A program made the translations under genes and the position numbers. Below the pieces are notes generated by a model. The model made no database searches and had not been told where the DNA came from. It saw nothing but the letters and a program-made list of their open reading frames with translations. A DNA stretch of 64,000 bases from Mesorhabditis belari (Eukaryota; Nematoda; Chromadorea; Rhabditida; Rhabditidae), in NCBI GenBank assembly GCA_958450365.1, contig CAUEEP010000903.1, forward strand, positions 1,047,921-1,111,920, written 5' to 3'. Shown here in pieces: positions 1 through 10,645 of the stretch (position 1 is the first letter of the stretch; each line of letters begins with the position of its first letter).

Positions 1-18
1 CAAACAATTCCTCTCTAG

Positions 19-1055
19 ACGATTTGAACGGGAAAACAAAACGGCCGAGATTGCGAAGTTGCATGCAGATTTGTGAGTTTTTTAAGAAAAAGGATTGGGT
101 ATTTGTTTACAAAGTTTGGAATAATGTTTTGCGAAGAAATTCAGAAATCGAACGATGAATCTCTTGGATCCGGGTGGATGGTCGTATTTGGCAAAAACCG
201 CTTCTTGGTACAAGGTTTGGTGGAGGTTGTGGGCCCGGATTATCTTCATCTCAAGGCTATCGATCAAAGAATTTCATTTGATGAGGCCGAGGCATATTGT
301 GCGAGTCGAAAGAGCCATCTAGTCTCCATTCACAGTCAGGAAGAGAACTATTTTGTTCAGGAACTCGGTAAGAAAACGAAATGATTCAATTCTGAAAATT
401 TATGATTATCGTAGAAATCTATGCTTTATAAACCAAAAGCAATCCATGTTTATTTCAGCGAAAACTGTTGGTTCGTATTCTTATTTCTGGATCGGACTGA
501 AGGTTGAATTTTTCTTAAAAAACCAAATAAAAAGAAAGTAATAACAACCATTTTAGGAAGATTTTTGTGGAAAAATGATCCCTTGGCCTGATAGTTCTTT
601 GATGGAAATCTAAAATGTAGAATTATATCAAATAAATTGGGAAACTAGAATAGTTTTAAAATGGAAAAAATTTGGTTGAAATAGCAATAGTGAAACATAA
701 AAATTTCTTTATTCAGAGAAATCCGAACAAAGGAAATGCTTTTGAATGGACGGATGGAAGTTCGGTGAATTTCACGAATTGGTTTCCGGGATACCCGGTT
801 TCGCACACCCACGCTGCGGTGAGATTCTCAATGTGAAATCATCAATATTTATTCCAATTTCCAATGCATAATTAAACTAAAAATATTTCGAGCACTTTCA
901 GGAAATTTCTTTTTGTGAAATAACACAAAGTTTTTTATCAAAGATTGCCATCAGAAATGAAAACGTTTCAGCTTCGGAGCGAGGATGGGAAATGGGGGGT
1001 CTATTCTCCTACCTATCAGAATATTTTTGTCTGCAAAAGGAGCTCCCAATTCTGA
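19..1055 (+). CDS. C-type lectin-like gene A (3' part, six exons visible)
   Basis: Six exons join in phase: 19-72, 145-214, 256-367, 459-502, 717-818 and 972-1055 (TGA). The first encodes a coiled-coil stalk end (FERENKTAEIAKLHADL). The others encode a C-type lectin domain: GGWSYLAKTASWYK, then FDEAEAYCASRKSHLVSIHS, then FWIGLK, then NAFEWTDGSS, and finally the closing FVCKRSSQF. The cysteines of AYC and VCK fit the conserved outer disulfide. The inner cysteine pair and the usual EPN/WND calcium-site residues are missing (NWFPGYPVSH and GKWGVYSPTY stand in their places), so classic sugar binding is doubtful. An AATAAA lies at 1093. The 5' end is outside the window. A converging gene ii copy follows. 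I see no break in the six exons. Confidence 0.85.
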
Positions 1056-1104
1056 TAAATGCCTTATGTTCCTTTTTTGTGGACAAATACCAATAAATCC
1101 CATT

Positions 1105-1440
1105 TTATTCAATCTTCTGAAAACACACAACTGCACATTATCTTTTTCTTTATTTCTGAATTGTTTCTTCAAATTCCCATATAAAAGTTTTTCGAAAAAC
1201 CCAGAATTCCGCCTGAAGCTGCAAGTATTTTGCTCTCTCGTCGCTCTCCTGAATAGACTATTAGATAAACGTGTTGAACATCAATGGATATCAGCATGAG
1301 GAAACTGACAATTCTTCGTGAAGGTCGCTCTTCTCGTCGATTTACCTTTGATTTTTGTTCTCTCTTTTTGTTCTCATTGTTGGTTCTGAAGCCGGAGATT
1401 TTGGTCTCTTTTTGGCTAATCTTAATGATCAAGCAAGTCG
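1105..1440 (-). pseudogene. Gene ii copy (small coiled-coil gene), broken
   Basis: This is the tail-to-tail neighbour of lectin A. On the minus strand it shows the exon that codes for a coiled coil in other copies (DERAKYLQLQAEF in the block at 15.7 kb), a possible last exon KIE-stop at 1105-1116, and part of the RQIDELRDEKSDLHEEL exon near 1310-1345. Two extra bases after the acceptor shift the frame of the middle exon. The signal-peptide exon seen at 47775 is absent, because the Tc1-like element at 1453 starts where it would be. Confidence 0.6.
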
Positions 1441-1452
1441 ATAATGTATGTA

Positions 1453-2920
1453 CAGTAGCGGACATAATTTTAGCATATTTTTTGTTTTTACCAAAACTTT
1501 TTTCTAATTTAAGCTATCGGGCCAAAATTTGCGCTGAACGTAGAAAATCTTCTAAAATTAGTATTTTACCATCTAAAAAATCCTCAAATTCTGTCTATAA
1601 GATTTTTCAAGAATTTTAGTGTAAAGCTGGACGACATAATTATAGCATATTTAGCGGTGAGCTGCTAATATTTTCCAAAATTTTCTTTTTTCTTTTTTTG
1701 TTTAATATTTAGTTTAACACAAAATAATTAGACAAGGGTAGAAACAAGGATACTTCAGTTATCAAAAGAATTGACTTTTTGAGGATAAAGGGTTTGGAGT
1801 TCACGCAAAACCAAATCAACGTAGCATTTGGAATCAACCATAGTACGGTATCGAGAATGTTAAAGAGGAAGAGGCAAACGGGGTCGACAGATGCTTATAA
1901 ACATACGGGCCGAATCAAGAAAACCAGTGATCGAGATGATACGCGAATCGTTACGCTGACAAAACAGGATCCACGAAAGACTGCAATCAATATCCACAAG
2001 GGATTGCCTCAACAAGTAAAAGAATCTATAAGTTCCAGAACGGCGCAAAGATGTTTGTAAGCCGCTAAATTGTTTGGTAGACGCCCGGCTCACAAACCCT
2101 TGATTTCACCAAGAAACCCGAAGCTTCAACTCAAATTTGCTAAGGAGTACGTTGGATGGACTCTACACCATTGGTCTAAATGCCTTTTCTCGGATGAAAG
2201 TAGATTTAATCTATTTGAATCTGATGGAATTGCGTATGTTAGACGCCCAACAAACAAAAAAATTTTGTTTCTCGCTACTTGATTCCAACGGTAAAACACG
2301 GAGGTGGTTCTGTCATTGTATGGGGCGGCTTCTGTTCAACACGAATGATACCAATGAAACGCATAGAAGGTATTATGAATCAAAAAGTCTACTTGAGCAT
2401 TCTCGAATCACATATGCTACCATTCGTACGGCAAAATTTAGGACAACATGTCCTAGATCAACATGATAATGATCCCAAACATAACGCACGTCTCGTACGA
2501 GAATGGTTTCAACGAAAGAAAATCAATGTTTCGGAGTGGTCAAGTCAAAATCCAGACTTAAATCCTATTGTACATTTGTGGAAAGAACTGGAGCGAGCCT
2601 GTAAGAGCATAAAAGTGCAGATTCTAAATGAAAAATTTTCTCTTTTGGCAAAAAAGTGGATGGAGATTCCACAAAGTGCCATTGACGCTTTACTCTCTTC
2701 GATGAATCACGGTTGCCAAGCCGTCATTGAAGCAAAAGGTAGACCGACAAAATATTAATGCGATTATGATAATTTATGATGGCTCTTGTTGATTTCATTG
2801 ATTTTAATTGTTTTTATAAACAGTTGTTTAAATATGCTATAATTATGTCGTCCAGCTTTACACTAAAATTCTTGAAAAATCTCATAGACAGAATTTAAGG
2901 ATTTTTTAGATGGTAAAATA
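1453..2920 (+). mobile_element. Tc1-like transposon, right terminus lost
   Basis: The left end reads TA-CAGTAGCGGACATAATTTTAG at 1451. A related inner copy of this motif (AAAGCTGGACGACATAATTA) at about 1622 is repeated in inverted orientation near 2832-2868. The inverted repeat covers about 90 bp (1560-1655 against 2828-2922). The outer right end, which should mirror 1453-1560, is missing: at 2921 the sequence passes directly into the intron of lectin copy B'. This two-site inverted-repeat layout is typical of IR-DR members of the Tc1 family. Confidence 0.85.
1779..2758 (+). pseudogene. Tc1-family transposase, degenerate
   Basis: The N-terminal helix-turn-helix region (QNQINVAFGINHSTVSRMLK) is followed by a DDE domain. 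The first catalytic Asp is in FSDESRFNLF and the second in QHDNDPKHNA. The third site reads DLNPIVHLW where active Tc1 transposases have DLNPIEHLW, so the catalytic Glu is Val. A stop at 2058 and a frameshift near 2280 split the gene into three frames. The element cannot encode an active enzyme. Confidence 0.9.
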
Positions 2921-2922
2921 CT

Positions 2923-3636
2923 ACGAAGAAACAGTTTTCGCTGAAATAAATATTGATTATTCTTGGTTTTATAAAGCATCAATTTCTACGAAAATCATGA
3001 ATTTTCAGAATTGAGTCATTTCGATTTCTTATCGAGTTTCCAAACCAAATCGTGCTCTTCCTGACTGTGAATTGTGGCTAAATGGCCTTTTCGACTCGCA
3101 CAATATGCCTCGGCTTCATTGAATGTCATTTCTTGATCGAACGCCTTGAGCTGAAGATAATCCTGGTTCACAAAGTTACAAAATTACACAAAGTTACAGA
3201 AAAGAAAGTTACAAAATTACAAAATGCCTCGAGATCGTCGTTCTTCCTTTTCGTCTCGGCGATTTTCCTTTCCAATTCTCGATTTCTTTCCCTTTCGTCA
3301 ACCAACTCAGGCTCCAACTTTCCGATTTTCAAATTCGCCTGGATTTGAGCGATTTTTGCCGTCCATCGACTCATCTCGACGTCTTTGCCCTTTTTCATTT
3401 CTTCCCTAAACTCTTCGATTAAATTAAAGACTGTTTTTGATAAAAGCAAAGATATGGCGAAAAACCCACAAGTCGGCTTCGAGTTGGGCGATTTTCTTCA
3501 ACGAGATGGCCGGTTCTTCTATGCGTTTGACACTCTTTTCAGGCAATTCTTCAGTCATTTCGGACATTTCTGGAGATTTGGAAAAAGCAGAGATGCTCTG
3601 AAGAAATCGAGGAGGAAGATTCGAGAGATTGTCCAT
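2923..3636 (-). pseudogene. C-type lectin-like copy B', internally deleted
   Basis: Read on the minus strand, the 5' exon starts at 3636 (MDNLSNLPPRFLQSIS) and is followed by a coiled-coil exon (VEMSRWTAKIAQIQANLK). The lectin exon with EAYC is near 3035-3160. The exon that encodes GWSYL and the second half of the stalk are missing: at about 3170 the sequence jumps to the stalk through a short AAGTTACAAAATTAC-type repeat. The FWIGLK exon is cut at 2921 by the Tc1-like element. It is a deleted sister of copy B at 8678-9852. Confidence 0.8.
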
Positions 3637-3829
3637 TTCGGTTGCTAGACGATTCGATGCCTACAAAATGACTGAATTTTCTCGAAGAACAAGTGAAAAT
3701 TAAAGGAAACAGCTACTAAAGAGGCAGAATTGATGAGAGAAGACCAAATCAAACAAGAAATTCGTTGGCAAGCAAAATAGGGATTTTTTACCACGGAAAA
3801 TAAAGAGAAAGGAGAGGAATGCCCGATTT

Positions 3830-4110
3830 ACAAATGACAGGGAATTTCAGTTTGAAACGGCTCCATGTGACGATTTTTTTTGGAAAGATGAGCCGTAATG
3901 GTGTTCGTTGAGAACAGGAATTGATTCTCCAATCGTCCGTATTTGTTGTGCCTTCGAAAGAGATTATCAAATGATGTCGATCGATTCCCGCAGAACTTTC
4001 GATACAGATTCTGTCCCATTTTCGGAGCGACAAAAATTTGTGTTGCGATTGGTGGCTTTCCTCTGCTTCAAGTGCTTTTCCATCTCCAAGGAAATTGCAA
4101 AAAAGCATTG
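3830..4110 (-). pseudogene. Gene x, copy 1 (unidentified)
   Basis: A block found four times in the window (here, 10283-10531, 50087-50390 and 56049-56300), always just upstream of a lectin copy of the MDNLSN type. The shared reading is KYGRLENQFLFSTNTITAHL, then FQTEIPCHL and a stop. Preceding residues (SPKIGQNLYRKFWGN in other copies) lie in a shifted frame, so none of the four is clearly intact. I do not recognise the family. Conservation of the peptide across copies suggests a former coding exon. Confidence 0.45.
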
Positions 4111-4314
4111 ACCCTTCAATCTTGAGGAATGAGGAAGCATTTTTGAAGAATTCTTAACCAAACTCTGCTTTCTTTATACAGTTCTGATAAATCTAGGCTG
4201 GACACTTACTCAAAGAAGCTGATGATCACTGTTTTCAGTTTTCAGGTTTCGCTTTGCTTTGGCACTGTATAAAAAAGTATAAAATAAGTATAAAAGTCCA
4301 AGTATCAAAAATTA

Positions 4315-4474
4315 TTAATCATCACTTGAATCCGAATATGACGAGTTTGAAGAAGTAGCATCAGAGTCAATGTCGCTGTCATCGTCGGATGATGATGAAG
4401 AGAATTCAGAGCTTGATTCGGAGTCAGATTTCTTCCTCTTTCCGTCTTTTTCCAAAAAGTCTCGAGGAACCACC
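4315..4474 (-). CDS. CWC22-like last exon, Ser/Asp-rich tail (copy 1)
   Basis: The exon follows an acceptor (TTTTAG) and reads VPRDFLEKDGKRKKSDSESS, then an acidic serine run ending SDSSDD-stop. CWC22/LET-858 proteins end with a Ser/Asp-rich tail after the MA3-type domain. The exon lies on the same strand as, and directly after, the CWC22 exons at 6045-7610, separated only by the Tc3-like element at 4493-6037. That it belongs to CWC22 is an inference from position and composition. Confidence 0.6.
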
Positions 4475-4492
4475 CTAAAATTTATACACTTA

Positions 4493-6037
4493 CAGTGCTC
4501 CAACTAATTATAGAGCCACTTACATTTTTTAAAACTCAGTAGCGACTTTGAAGAGAAATCAATTAAATTCAACTTTGGTCAGTAGAGAATTTTTGTACTG
4601 ATCTTTTCTATTCATTTTTATTTAGAAGTTGCTAACCGTCGTGACGCTTTATCTTTAAATTCAAAAAAATGACACTTTTCCGCTCCAACTAATTATAAAG
4701 CCACTCTGATTTTTGTTTGTAATTGTTTTTTTTTTTCATTTCCATTTATTTATAATTCGATTGACTTTACTTTATTAAGTTATTTTTAGTTATGGCAAGA
4801 GGTAAAATGCTTTCCGACTTCGAGAAAGGACAGATCGAAGCATATAACCACGCTGGAAGGAGTAATCGAGAAATTGCTCGACTTTTGGGTAGAAGTCATC
4901 ACCTCGTTGATAGTTACCTTACTGATCCAGCCATATATGGCACTAGAAAATCAACAGGACGAATTCCGCAAGTATCAGACCAAGATAAAAGGCGAATTTG
5001 GCGAGCGGCTTCCAACAGCACAATTACATGTCGCCAAATCAAACGAGAATTGGGATTGCGAGGCGTGCTCCAACGATAACCGCTCAAAATAAAGAAAAAC
5101 GTTTGAAATTTTGTCAAAGAAACATGCGTCAGGATTGGTCTAAGGTTAGCAAAAGCACCAAGTTGAATTTTTCTTACGTTTCATAGTTTAGGTAATCTAG
5201 AGCGATAAAAAAAAATTCAATCTTGATGGTTGCGATGGTTTCAAAGCATATTGGCACGATATCCGAAAAGAACCAAAGCTATTTTCACGACGAAATTTTG
5301 GCGGTGGAGGCGTAATGGTCTGGGGGTGCTTCACATCAACTGGAAGGATCAAATTAGCGTTTGCCCCAAAGAAAATCAATTCCGAAAGGTATCAGTGGAT
5401 ACTCGGACAATGTCTGTTGCCATTTTATCGCAAGAATTTCACTCAAAATTTTATTTACATGCAGGATAATGCGCCAATTCACGTTAGTGAAAGTACTCGA
5501 GGCTGGTTCCGGAGGCGCCAAATTCAACTTCTTGATTGGCCGCCAACCAAATTCGCCCGATATAAATCCGATGGAGAACATTTGGGGAATACTAGCACGT
5601 CGAATTTACGAAAATAACAGCCAATACGCAGGTCTTGGAGAATTGAAAAGGGTGATTATTAATGCTTGGCATACGATCGATCAAAAAATCATCGAGAACC
5701 TCATTTCAAGCAGGGATAATCGAATTTTCCAGGTTATAAAACTTAATGGTGAGGCTATTGATTATTGATTTGTCATTTAACCTGTTTACTTGTTATCCTT
5801 ATAAACATTTCTTGATATTTTTGGAGTGGCTCTATAATTAGTTGGAGCGGAAAAGTGTCATTTTTTTGAATTTAAAGATAAAGCGTCACGACGGTTAGCA
5901 ACTTCTAAATAAAAATGAATAGAAAAGATCAGTACAAAAATTCTCTACTGACCAAAGTTGAATTTAATTGATTTCTCTTCAAAGTCGCTACTGAGTTTTA
6001 AAAAATGTAAGTGGCTCTATAATTAGTTGGAGCACTG
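4493..6037 (+). mobile_element. Tc3-like transposon with long inverted repeats
   Basis: Both ends are intact and flanked by TA: CAGTGCTCCAACTAATTATA at 4493 and its mirror ending at 6037. The inverted repeats are about 215 bp (4493-4707 and 5825-6037) and nearly identical. Each carries the CTCCAACTAATTATA motif twice, at its outer and inner edges, as in Tc3, where two transposase sites sit in each repeat. Length is 1545 bp. It sits inside a CWC22-like gene copy. Confidence 0.93.
4792..5768 (+). pseudogene. Tc3A-family transposase, frame-disrupted
   Basis: It starts ARGKMLSDFEKGQIEAYNHA, like Tc3A, with a bipartite HTH region (AASNSTITCRQIKREL). The catalytic residues are visible: Asp in SDKKKFNLDG, Asp in MQDNAPIHVSEST and Glu in PDINPMENIWGIL. 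Breaks: a stop at 5077, a TAG just before the SDKKKF segment near 5196, and a frameshift between LLDWPPT and the PDINPMEN segment (about 5550-5560). A GTTAGC...TTTAG interval at about 5144-5190 could be a small intron. The last residues, GEAIDY-stop, match the Tc3A end. Confidence 0.9.
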
Positions 6038-6044
6038 TATTAGC

Positions 6045-7610
6045 TTTCTCAAATCTTTCTTAAGTCAGTCCACCAAGACCGATTAATGTGAAGAAATTGA
6101 TGGCGAAACAAGTATTGGCTGGGTTGTCCCGGGGAAAAAGTCCCTCAAACGCATGTTGCAATTTACTAAAGATTATTGAATTCTAGAAAATCTCTAAACC
6201 TACGGATCACAGATTTGTTCATACAGCATCATTTGAGCCAATTCAAGGAAAATGGTTTTGATATCAATCCTGCCCGAAGAAGTTGCCTCATTTTAGTTCA
6301 AATGGATTTCGCTCAAACCCTAAATTCGAACACCTTAAATATGGATACGAAAAAGTAAATAGTCGCATAAAGACTTACATCCCAAGTAATGGCATCTGTG
6401 AAAAGCAAATGATGGATGAAACTAGCCATATTCCTCAGTTTCATAATATCCATATCGTAATATTATTATCTATATCTGAATATTATAAAATTTAAATCGA
6501 TAAAATGTCTACCGTTTGCAGCTGCCTCATCGTCACCTTCTTCATCCTCGTCCTCTTCCCTTTCACCGGCGTCACCAATGATTTGTTCACGGATCTGGTT
6601 GCAGGCAGCTTAATTTTTCGCAAAATCGGGATCCAATTTCAAAATGTCTGTAAAGTTTGCTTGAAAGCCAAGTTGATCGACAATTAAATTTTTTAGTTCA
6701 CCCACTAAGCATATTTTCAAGGCCGGCAGCATCTTCAAAAGAAAGGGTAAGTGTAATTTGGTCCTCTTCTGAAATAAGATCGAGTTCATCAATTATAGTT
6801 GGGTACTCCTTAAAGAATAAACCTTGCCAGGCAGTAGAACTAAAAGCTAACCGCAAATTTATCTCTCCGATTGCGATTGCAGTTTCAATCATATAACGAA
6901 TACGTGAATCCAATTGTGCTTCAGCAAGAATGTTTCGAAGTCTTGAGAAAACATTGTCCAAGGCCCGCGGGGCAATCAAACAAATGATTTCTCAATAAGC
7001 GTTTCTAAATAAAGCAAACCTCTGTCAGTTTCGCCCCACATTCTTTCAGAAAAGCAATACACACTTCCACTGGATCTTCCGTTGGTGTTTTAAGCATCAA
7101 AATCCGATCTCAAGAGCAAGCAACTCGTGAGCACCACTTGTTGATTGATCACCGTTGTTGCTTGGTCGTTTCGACGAAAAGAGGCTTGACTTAACAGGAA
7201 ACTTGGAATTAATCACTCCAACCAAACCAGCGTATACATGTGAAAATGTTGGAGAAAAGGCTTGTGCTTGAATTATCGATCGAGTCAGCAAACCCTTAAA
7301 ATTTTTTTACTTGAGAAAATGCAAAAAAAAGAAACTTTCCACGGATAATGTTTTCTTGAAGAAGCTCTCGCACAATTCCGACAAGATTGCTGGCGTTGAC
7401 TTTATTGACGAGACCATGGATCTTTATCTTCAGACGCTCCCAATTCAATCGTTGAAATTGCTCACCCGATTTATCTTAAATTTTCTCTGTGGTCACGTTA
7501 TGATTTGATGCATTACCTGAATTTGTTCTTGCATCAACTTCAGCTTCGCTGGTGGAATGTATGCGCCTCCAGTGCGAGAATGCAATAAATCAACAGGCTT
7601 TTTCTTTTCC
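6045..7610 (-). pseudogene. cwc22: CWC22/LET-858 (nucampholin) copy 1
   Basis: CWC22 is the spliceosomal MIF4G/MA3 protein that places eIF4A3 during exon-junction-complex assembly. Visible minus-strand pieces, 5' to 3': [19 protein letters not shown] (about 7540-7600), LINKVNASNLV-like (about 7340-7450), [20 protein letters not shown] (7097-7291), [28 protein letters not shown] (6698-6979), an acidic stretch EEDEDEEGDDEAAANG (about 6500-6590), and [10 protein letters not shown]...CFAINFFT (6078-6146). These are CWC22 signatures in the right order. Frame changes near 7130-7190 and a TAA inside the GLGGLT region argue for a decayed copy. The Tc3-like element follows at 6037. Confidence 0.85.
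6150..6490. other. Unassigned stretch between CWC22 exons
   Basis: AT-rich. CWC22 family members have the MA3 domain at this point, but I could not recover it here. The longest plus-strand frame (6176-6358) shows no family I know. It may be a replaced segment or intron. Confidence 0.3.
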
Positions 7611-7779
7611 TAAAATGTATTTACTTCAACAAAGTTTTCTTGTATACTTTTTGAGAAGCTTCATTTTCTTTTGCCTTTTCTGGTGATTCTTCACGTCGAG
7701 CGCGTTTTGGCGTTAGCGTCTTGTCTTGCAGTCTTGCAACAATCTATGTTTTTCAAATTTATTAATCTACACTAATTTT

Positions 7780-8420
7780 ATACTAACTAAACACGATACG
7801 ACATTTGACGTTGATACGATTGACTAGCGATTGATTCGTGTCATCGTGAGTCAAAACAATTCGTACCATCGTGAGCTCTGCCCTGCTTCAAAAAGGCAAA
7901 TCGCATGATTTTTGGGGAAGAATTCTTATGCTTTGCTGTTGGTGAAATACAAAAGGTTTAGAGTATTATGAGTTGTTGAATCCGAGTGAAACTGTCACTG
8001 CTGATCTTTATTCAAAACGGTTGAGGAGAGTTAACGAAGCTTTAAAGAAATTGGGCGTTGAAACATCAAAAGTGCTATTTTTGCATGATAATGCAAAACC
8101 TCACACTGCAAAAATCACTGACCAAAAAATCGACGAGCTTGGTTGGAACTTCTACCCCACGCACCTTAAGTCCCGATTTGGCCCCATCAGATTATTTTTT
8201 TTGCGGTTGTTGAAGAGTCTTCTGATGTGAGAAAAGCTCGAGAATCGTGCACAGATCAAAAAAGCAGTCGACATTTATTTTGGCTCTAAAACTCCCCATT
8301 TTTTGAGGATGGGATCAGGGACTTGCGACGAAGATGGGAAGAAGTCATCAATGATAATGAAGAATATCTCATTGATTAATGTGCGTTTGTTTATGCTTTT
8401 AGCCATAAACAGTTTTGTGA
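7780..8420 (+). pseudogene. Mariner transposase fragment (copy M1)
   Basis: The frame from 7973 reads LGVETSKVLFLHDNAKPHTA, the second catalytic Asp motif of mariner (HDNA.PH), followed by IDELGW and a shifted version of the PDLAPSDYF motif. The C terminus DLRRRWEEVINDNEEYLID-stop is near 8315-8380. Upstream, 7790-7950 matches 36356-36500, an N-terminal-half fragment of the same element. About 150 bp encoding the first catalytic region is missing. Its right end, a run of A and G bases near 8420-8440, abuts the truncated exon of lectin B. Confidence 0.85.
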
Positions 8421-8677
8421 AAAAAAAAAAGAAAAAAAAAAAACAAAAACATACCATTTGTACGGATTTTTCTGAATAAAAAATTTTTATATTTTACCCT
8501 TGATATTTCGATTTTTTTCATTTTAAAACTATTCTAATTTGCCAACTAAAACCATTATTTCTATAAAAGAACTATCAGTCAAACGAATCATTTTTTACAC
8601 AAAGAGCCTTCCGAAACTGGCTGAAAGAATCATTACTTCCTATTTATTTATTTCTTTCGGTAAGAAAAATTCAACCT

Positions 8678-9852
8678 TCAGTCCGATCCAGAACCAATTA
8701 TACGAAGAAACAGTTTTCGCTGAAATAAATATCGATTATTCTTGGTTTTATAAAGCATCAATTTCTATGAAAATCATGAATTTTCAGAATTGAATCATTT
8801 CGATTTCTTACCGAGTTTCCAAACCAAATCGTGCTCTTCCTGACTGTGAATTGTGGCTAAATGGCCCTTTCGACTCGCACAATATGCCTCGGCTTCATCG
8901 AATGTCATTTCTTGATCGAACGCCTTGAGCTGAAGATAATCCTGGTTCACAATATCCACCAAACCTTGTACCAAGAAGCGGTTTTTGCCAAATAAGACCA
9001 TCCATCCAGATCCAAGAAAGACGTCGTTCGATTTCTGAAATCCTTCGAAAAGCTTTACTTCAGACTTTTAGTCAAATACCCAATCCTTTTCTTCAAAAAA
9101 ACTCACAAATCTGCCTGTAACTTCGCAATTTCGACCGTCTTGTTTTCCATTTCAAATTGCCTATAGAGAAATTGATTGGAATGAGTGGAATGGGTGTTTT
9201 GGGAGTAAAAAAAAACTGTTTTCTCAAATCTCAGTCGACAAGAGATACCAAATAAACTCACATTTGGGTTTCAAAGCCAGAGATTTTGCTCTGCAACGCG
9301 TTGATTTTCCCTTCGAGCTCTCCAATCTTGGCTTTCCCGTCTCTCACTTCCGTATTTGGGTCGCCTCTAAAAAAGTCCGATTTTTATCGATATTTTATGT
9401 TGAGCCTGTCTAAAAAGAAATTACAAAATTAGTACAATTGTGCCTCGAGATCGTCGTTCTTCCTTTTCGTCTCGGCGATTTTCCTTTCCAATTCTCGATT
9501 TCTCTCCCTTTCGTCAACCAAATCGGCCTCCAACTTCGCGATTTTCAAATTCGCCTCGATTTGAGCGATTTTTGCTGTCCATCGACTCATCTCGACGTCT
9601 TTGTCCTTTTTCATTTCTTCCCTAAACTCTTCGATTAAATTAAAGACTGTTTTGGATAGAAGCAAAGATTTGGCGAAAAACCTACAAATCGGCTTCGAGT
9701 TGGACGATTTTCTTCAACGAGATGGCCGGTTCTTCTATGCGTTTGACACTCTTTTCAGGTAATTCTTCAGTCATCTCGGGCATTTCTGGAGATTTAGAAA
9801 AAGAAGAGATGCTCTGAAGACATCGAGGAGGAAGATTCGAGAGATTGTCCAT
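8678..9852 (-). pseudogene. C-type lectin-like copy B, 3' end lost
   Basis: On the minus strand: first exon MDNLSNLPPRCLQSISSFSK from ATG 9852; stalk exon with MSRWTAKIAQIEANLKIAKL (9429-9640); further stalk exons near 9290-9370 and 9120-9165; GWSYL-type exon about 8960-9040; EAYCASRKGHLATIHSQEEH exon about 8816-8930; FWIGLK exon 8678-8723. The last two lectin exons are gone. Only about 15 bases of the penultimate exon remain before mariner fragment M1, near 8450-8470. The first exon has no hydrophobic segment, unlike copies C, D and F. Confidence 0.8.
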
Positions 9853-9879
9853 TTCGGTTGCTAGACGATTGGATGCCTA

Positions 9880-10280
9880 CAAAATCACTGAATTTTCTCG
9901 AAGAACAAGTGAAAATTAAAGGAAACAGCTACTAAAGAGGCATAATTGATGAGAAAAGACAAAATCAAACAAGAAACTCGTTGCCAAGCAAAATAGGGAT
10001 TTCTTATTAAAACGAAAACTGCTACAAAACAACCATGATTTGCGGCAAGAAATAGAATGAGGACGCAAGGATTTCCTTAATAATTTACCAATATTCCGAG
10101 TAAGTTTGAGGAGAGGGAAGCTCATTGCCGAGAATGATTGATGTGTTTTGCATAGAATGATTGAGACTTTGCCTTTTATTCCATTTACATCTTGCCCAAA
10201 GCATTCACAATTGTTTATTCACCCAATGGCAACAGTTGGCTCACATCTGCCGTACAGTAAATTGAATTGAGTAAATCACG
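9880..10280. other. 5' flank of lectin B
   Basis: The region shares much of 3660-3780 and 49890-50040, including the GAACAAGTGAAAATTAAAGGAAAC and TACTAAAGAGGCA motifs (each under 25 bases). It is upstream of the lectin start and probably holds the promoter and 5' leader. No gene is seen. Confidence 0.4.
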
Positions 10281-10282
10281 AT

Positions 10283-10531
10283 TTACAAATGACAGGGAAT
10301 ATCAGTTCGAAACGGCTCAATGTGACGATTTTTTTTGGAAGGACGAGCCGTAATGGTGTTCGTTGAGAACAGAAATTGATTCTCCAATCGTCCGTATTTG
10401 TTGTGCTCCTCGAAAGAGATTATCGAGTGATTTCGATCGATTCCCCAAGATCTTGATCTTGAGGAATCATGAAGAATTCTTAACAAAACTGTGTTTCCTT
10501 TATGTCGTTCTGATAAGTCTAGGCTGGACAC
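10283..10531 (-). pseudogene. Gene x, copy 2 (truncated)
   Basis: Minus-strand HNKYGRLENQFLFSTNTITA and the ending PFRTDIPCHL-stop match the other gene x copies. The upstream part (SPKIGQNLYRKFWGN) is missing: the sequence goes from the DRNHSIISFEE region into the AATCATGAAGAATTCTTAAC flank. Family unknown. Confidence 0.4.
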
Positions 10532-10645
10532 TTACTCAAAGAAGCTGATGATGACTGTTTTCACGCTTCGCTTTGCTTCGGCACTGTATAAAAAGTATAA
10601 AAGTATAAGTATAAAAAACTAATCATCACTTGAATACGGATCTGA

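Noticed and set aside
73..384. 103-residue ORF MSFLRKRIGYLF...GSGWMVVFGKNRFLVQ as the lectin N terminus
   Set aside because: It reads through two introns in the wrong frame; the correct frame gives GGWSYLAKTASWYK and joins to the EAYC exon by a 41-bp intron.
1169..1465. Long minus-strand ORF NNENKKREQK...YSGERRESKILA as a gene
   Set aside because: It is a read-through of gene ii exons and introns in the wrong frame; exon borders and other copies support the coiled-coil frame.
5144..5190. The short interval in the Tc3-like transposase as proof of an intact spliced gene
   Set aside because: Even if it is an intron, a TAG just before SDKKKF and a later frameshift remain.
8400..8460. Poly(A)-rich tract as a retrotransposon tail
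   Set aside because: It immediately follows the mariner C terminus (compare 41900-41960) and is more simply explained as expansion of an A-run inside the element end.
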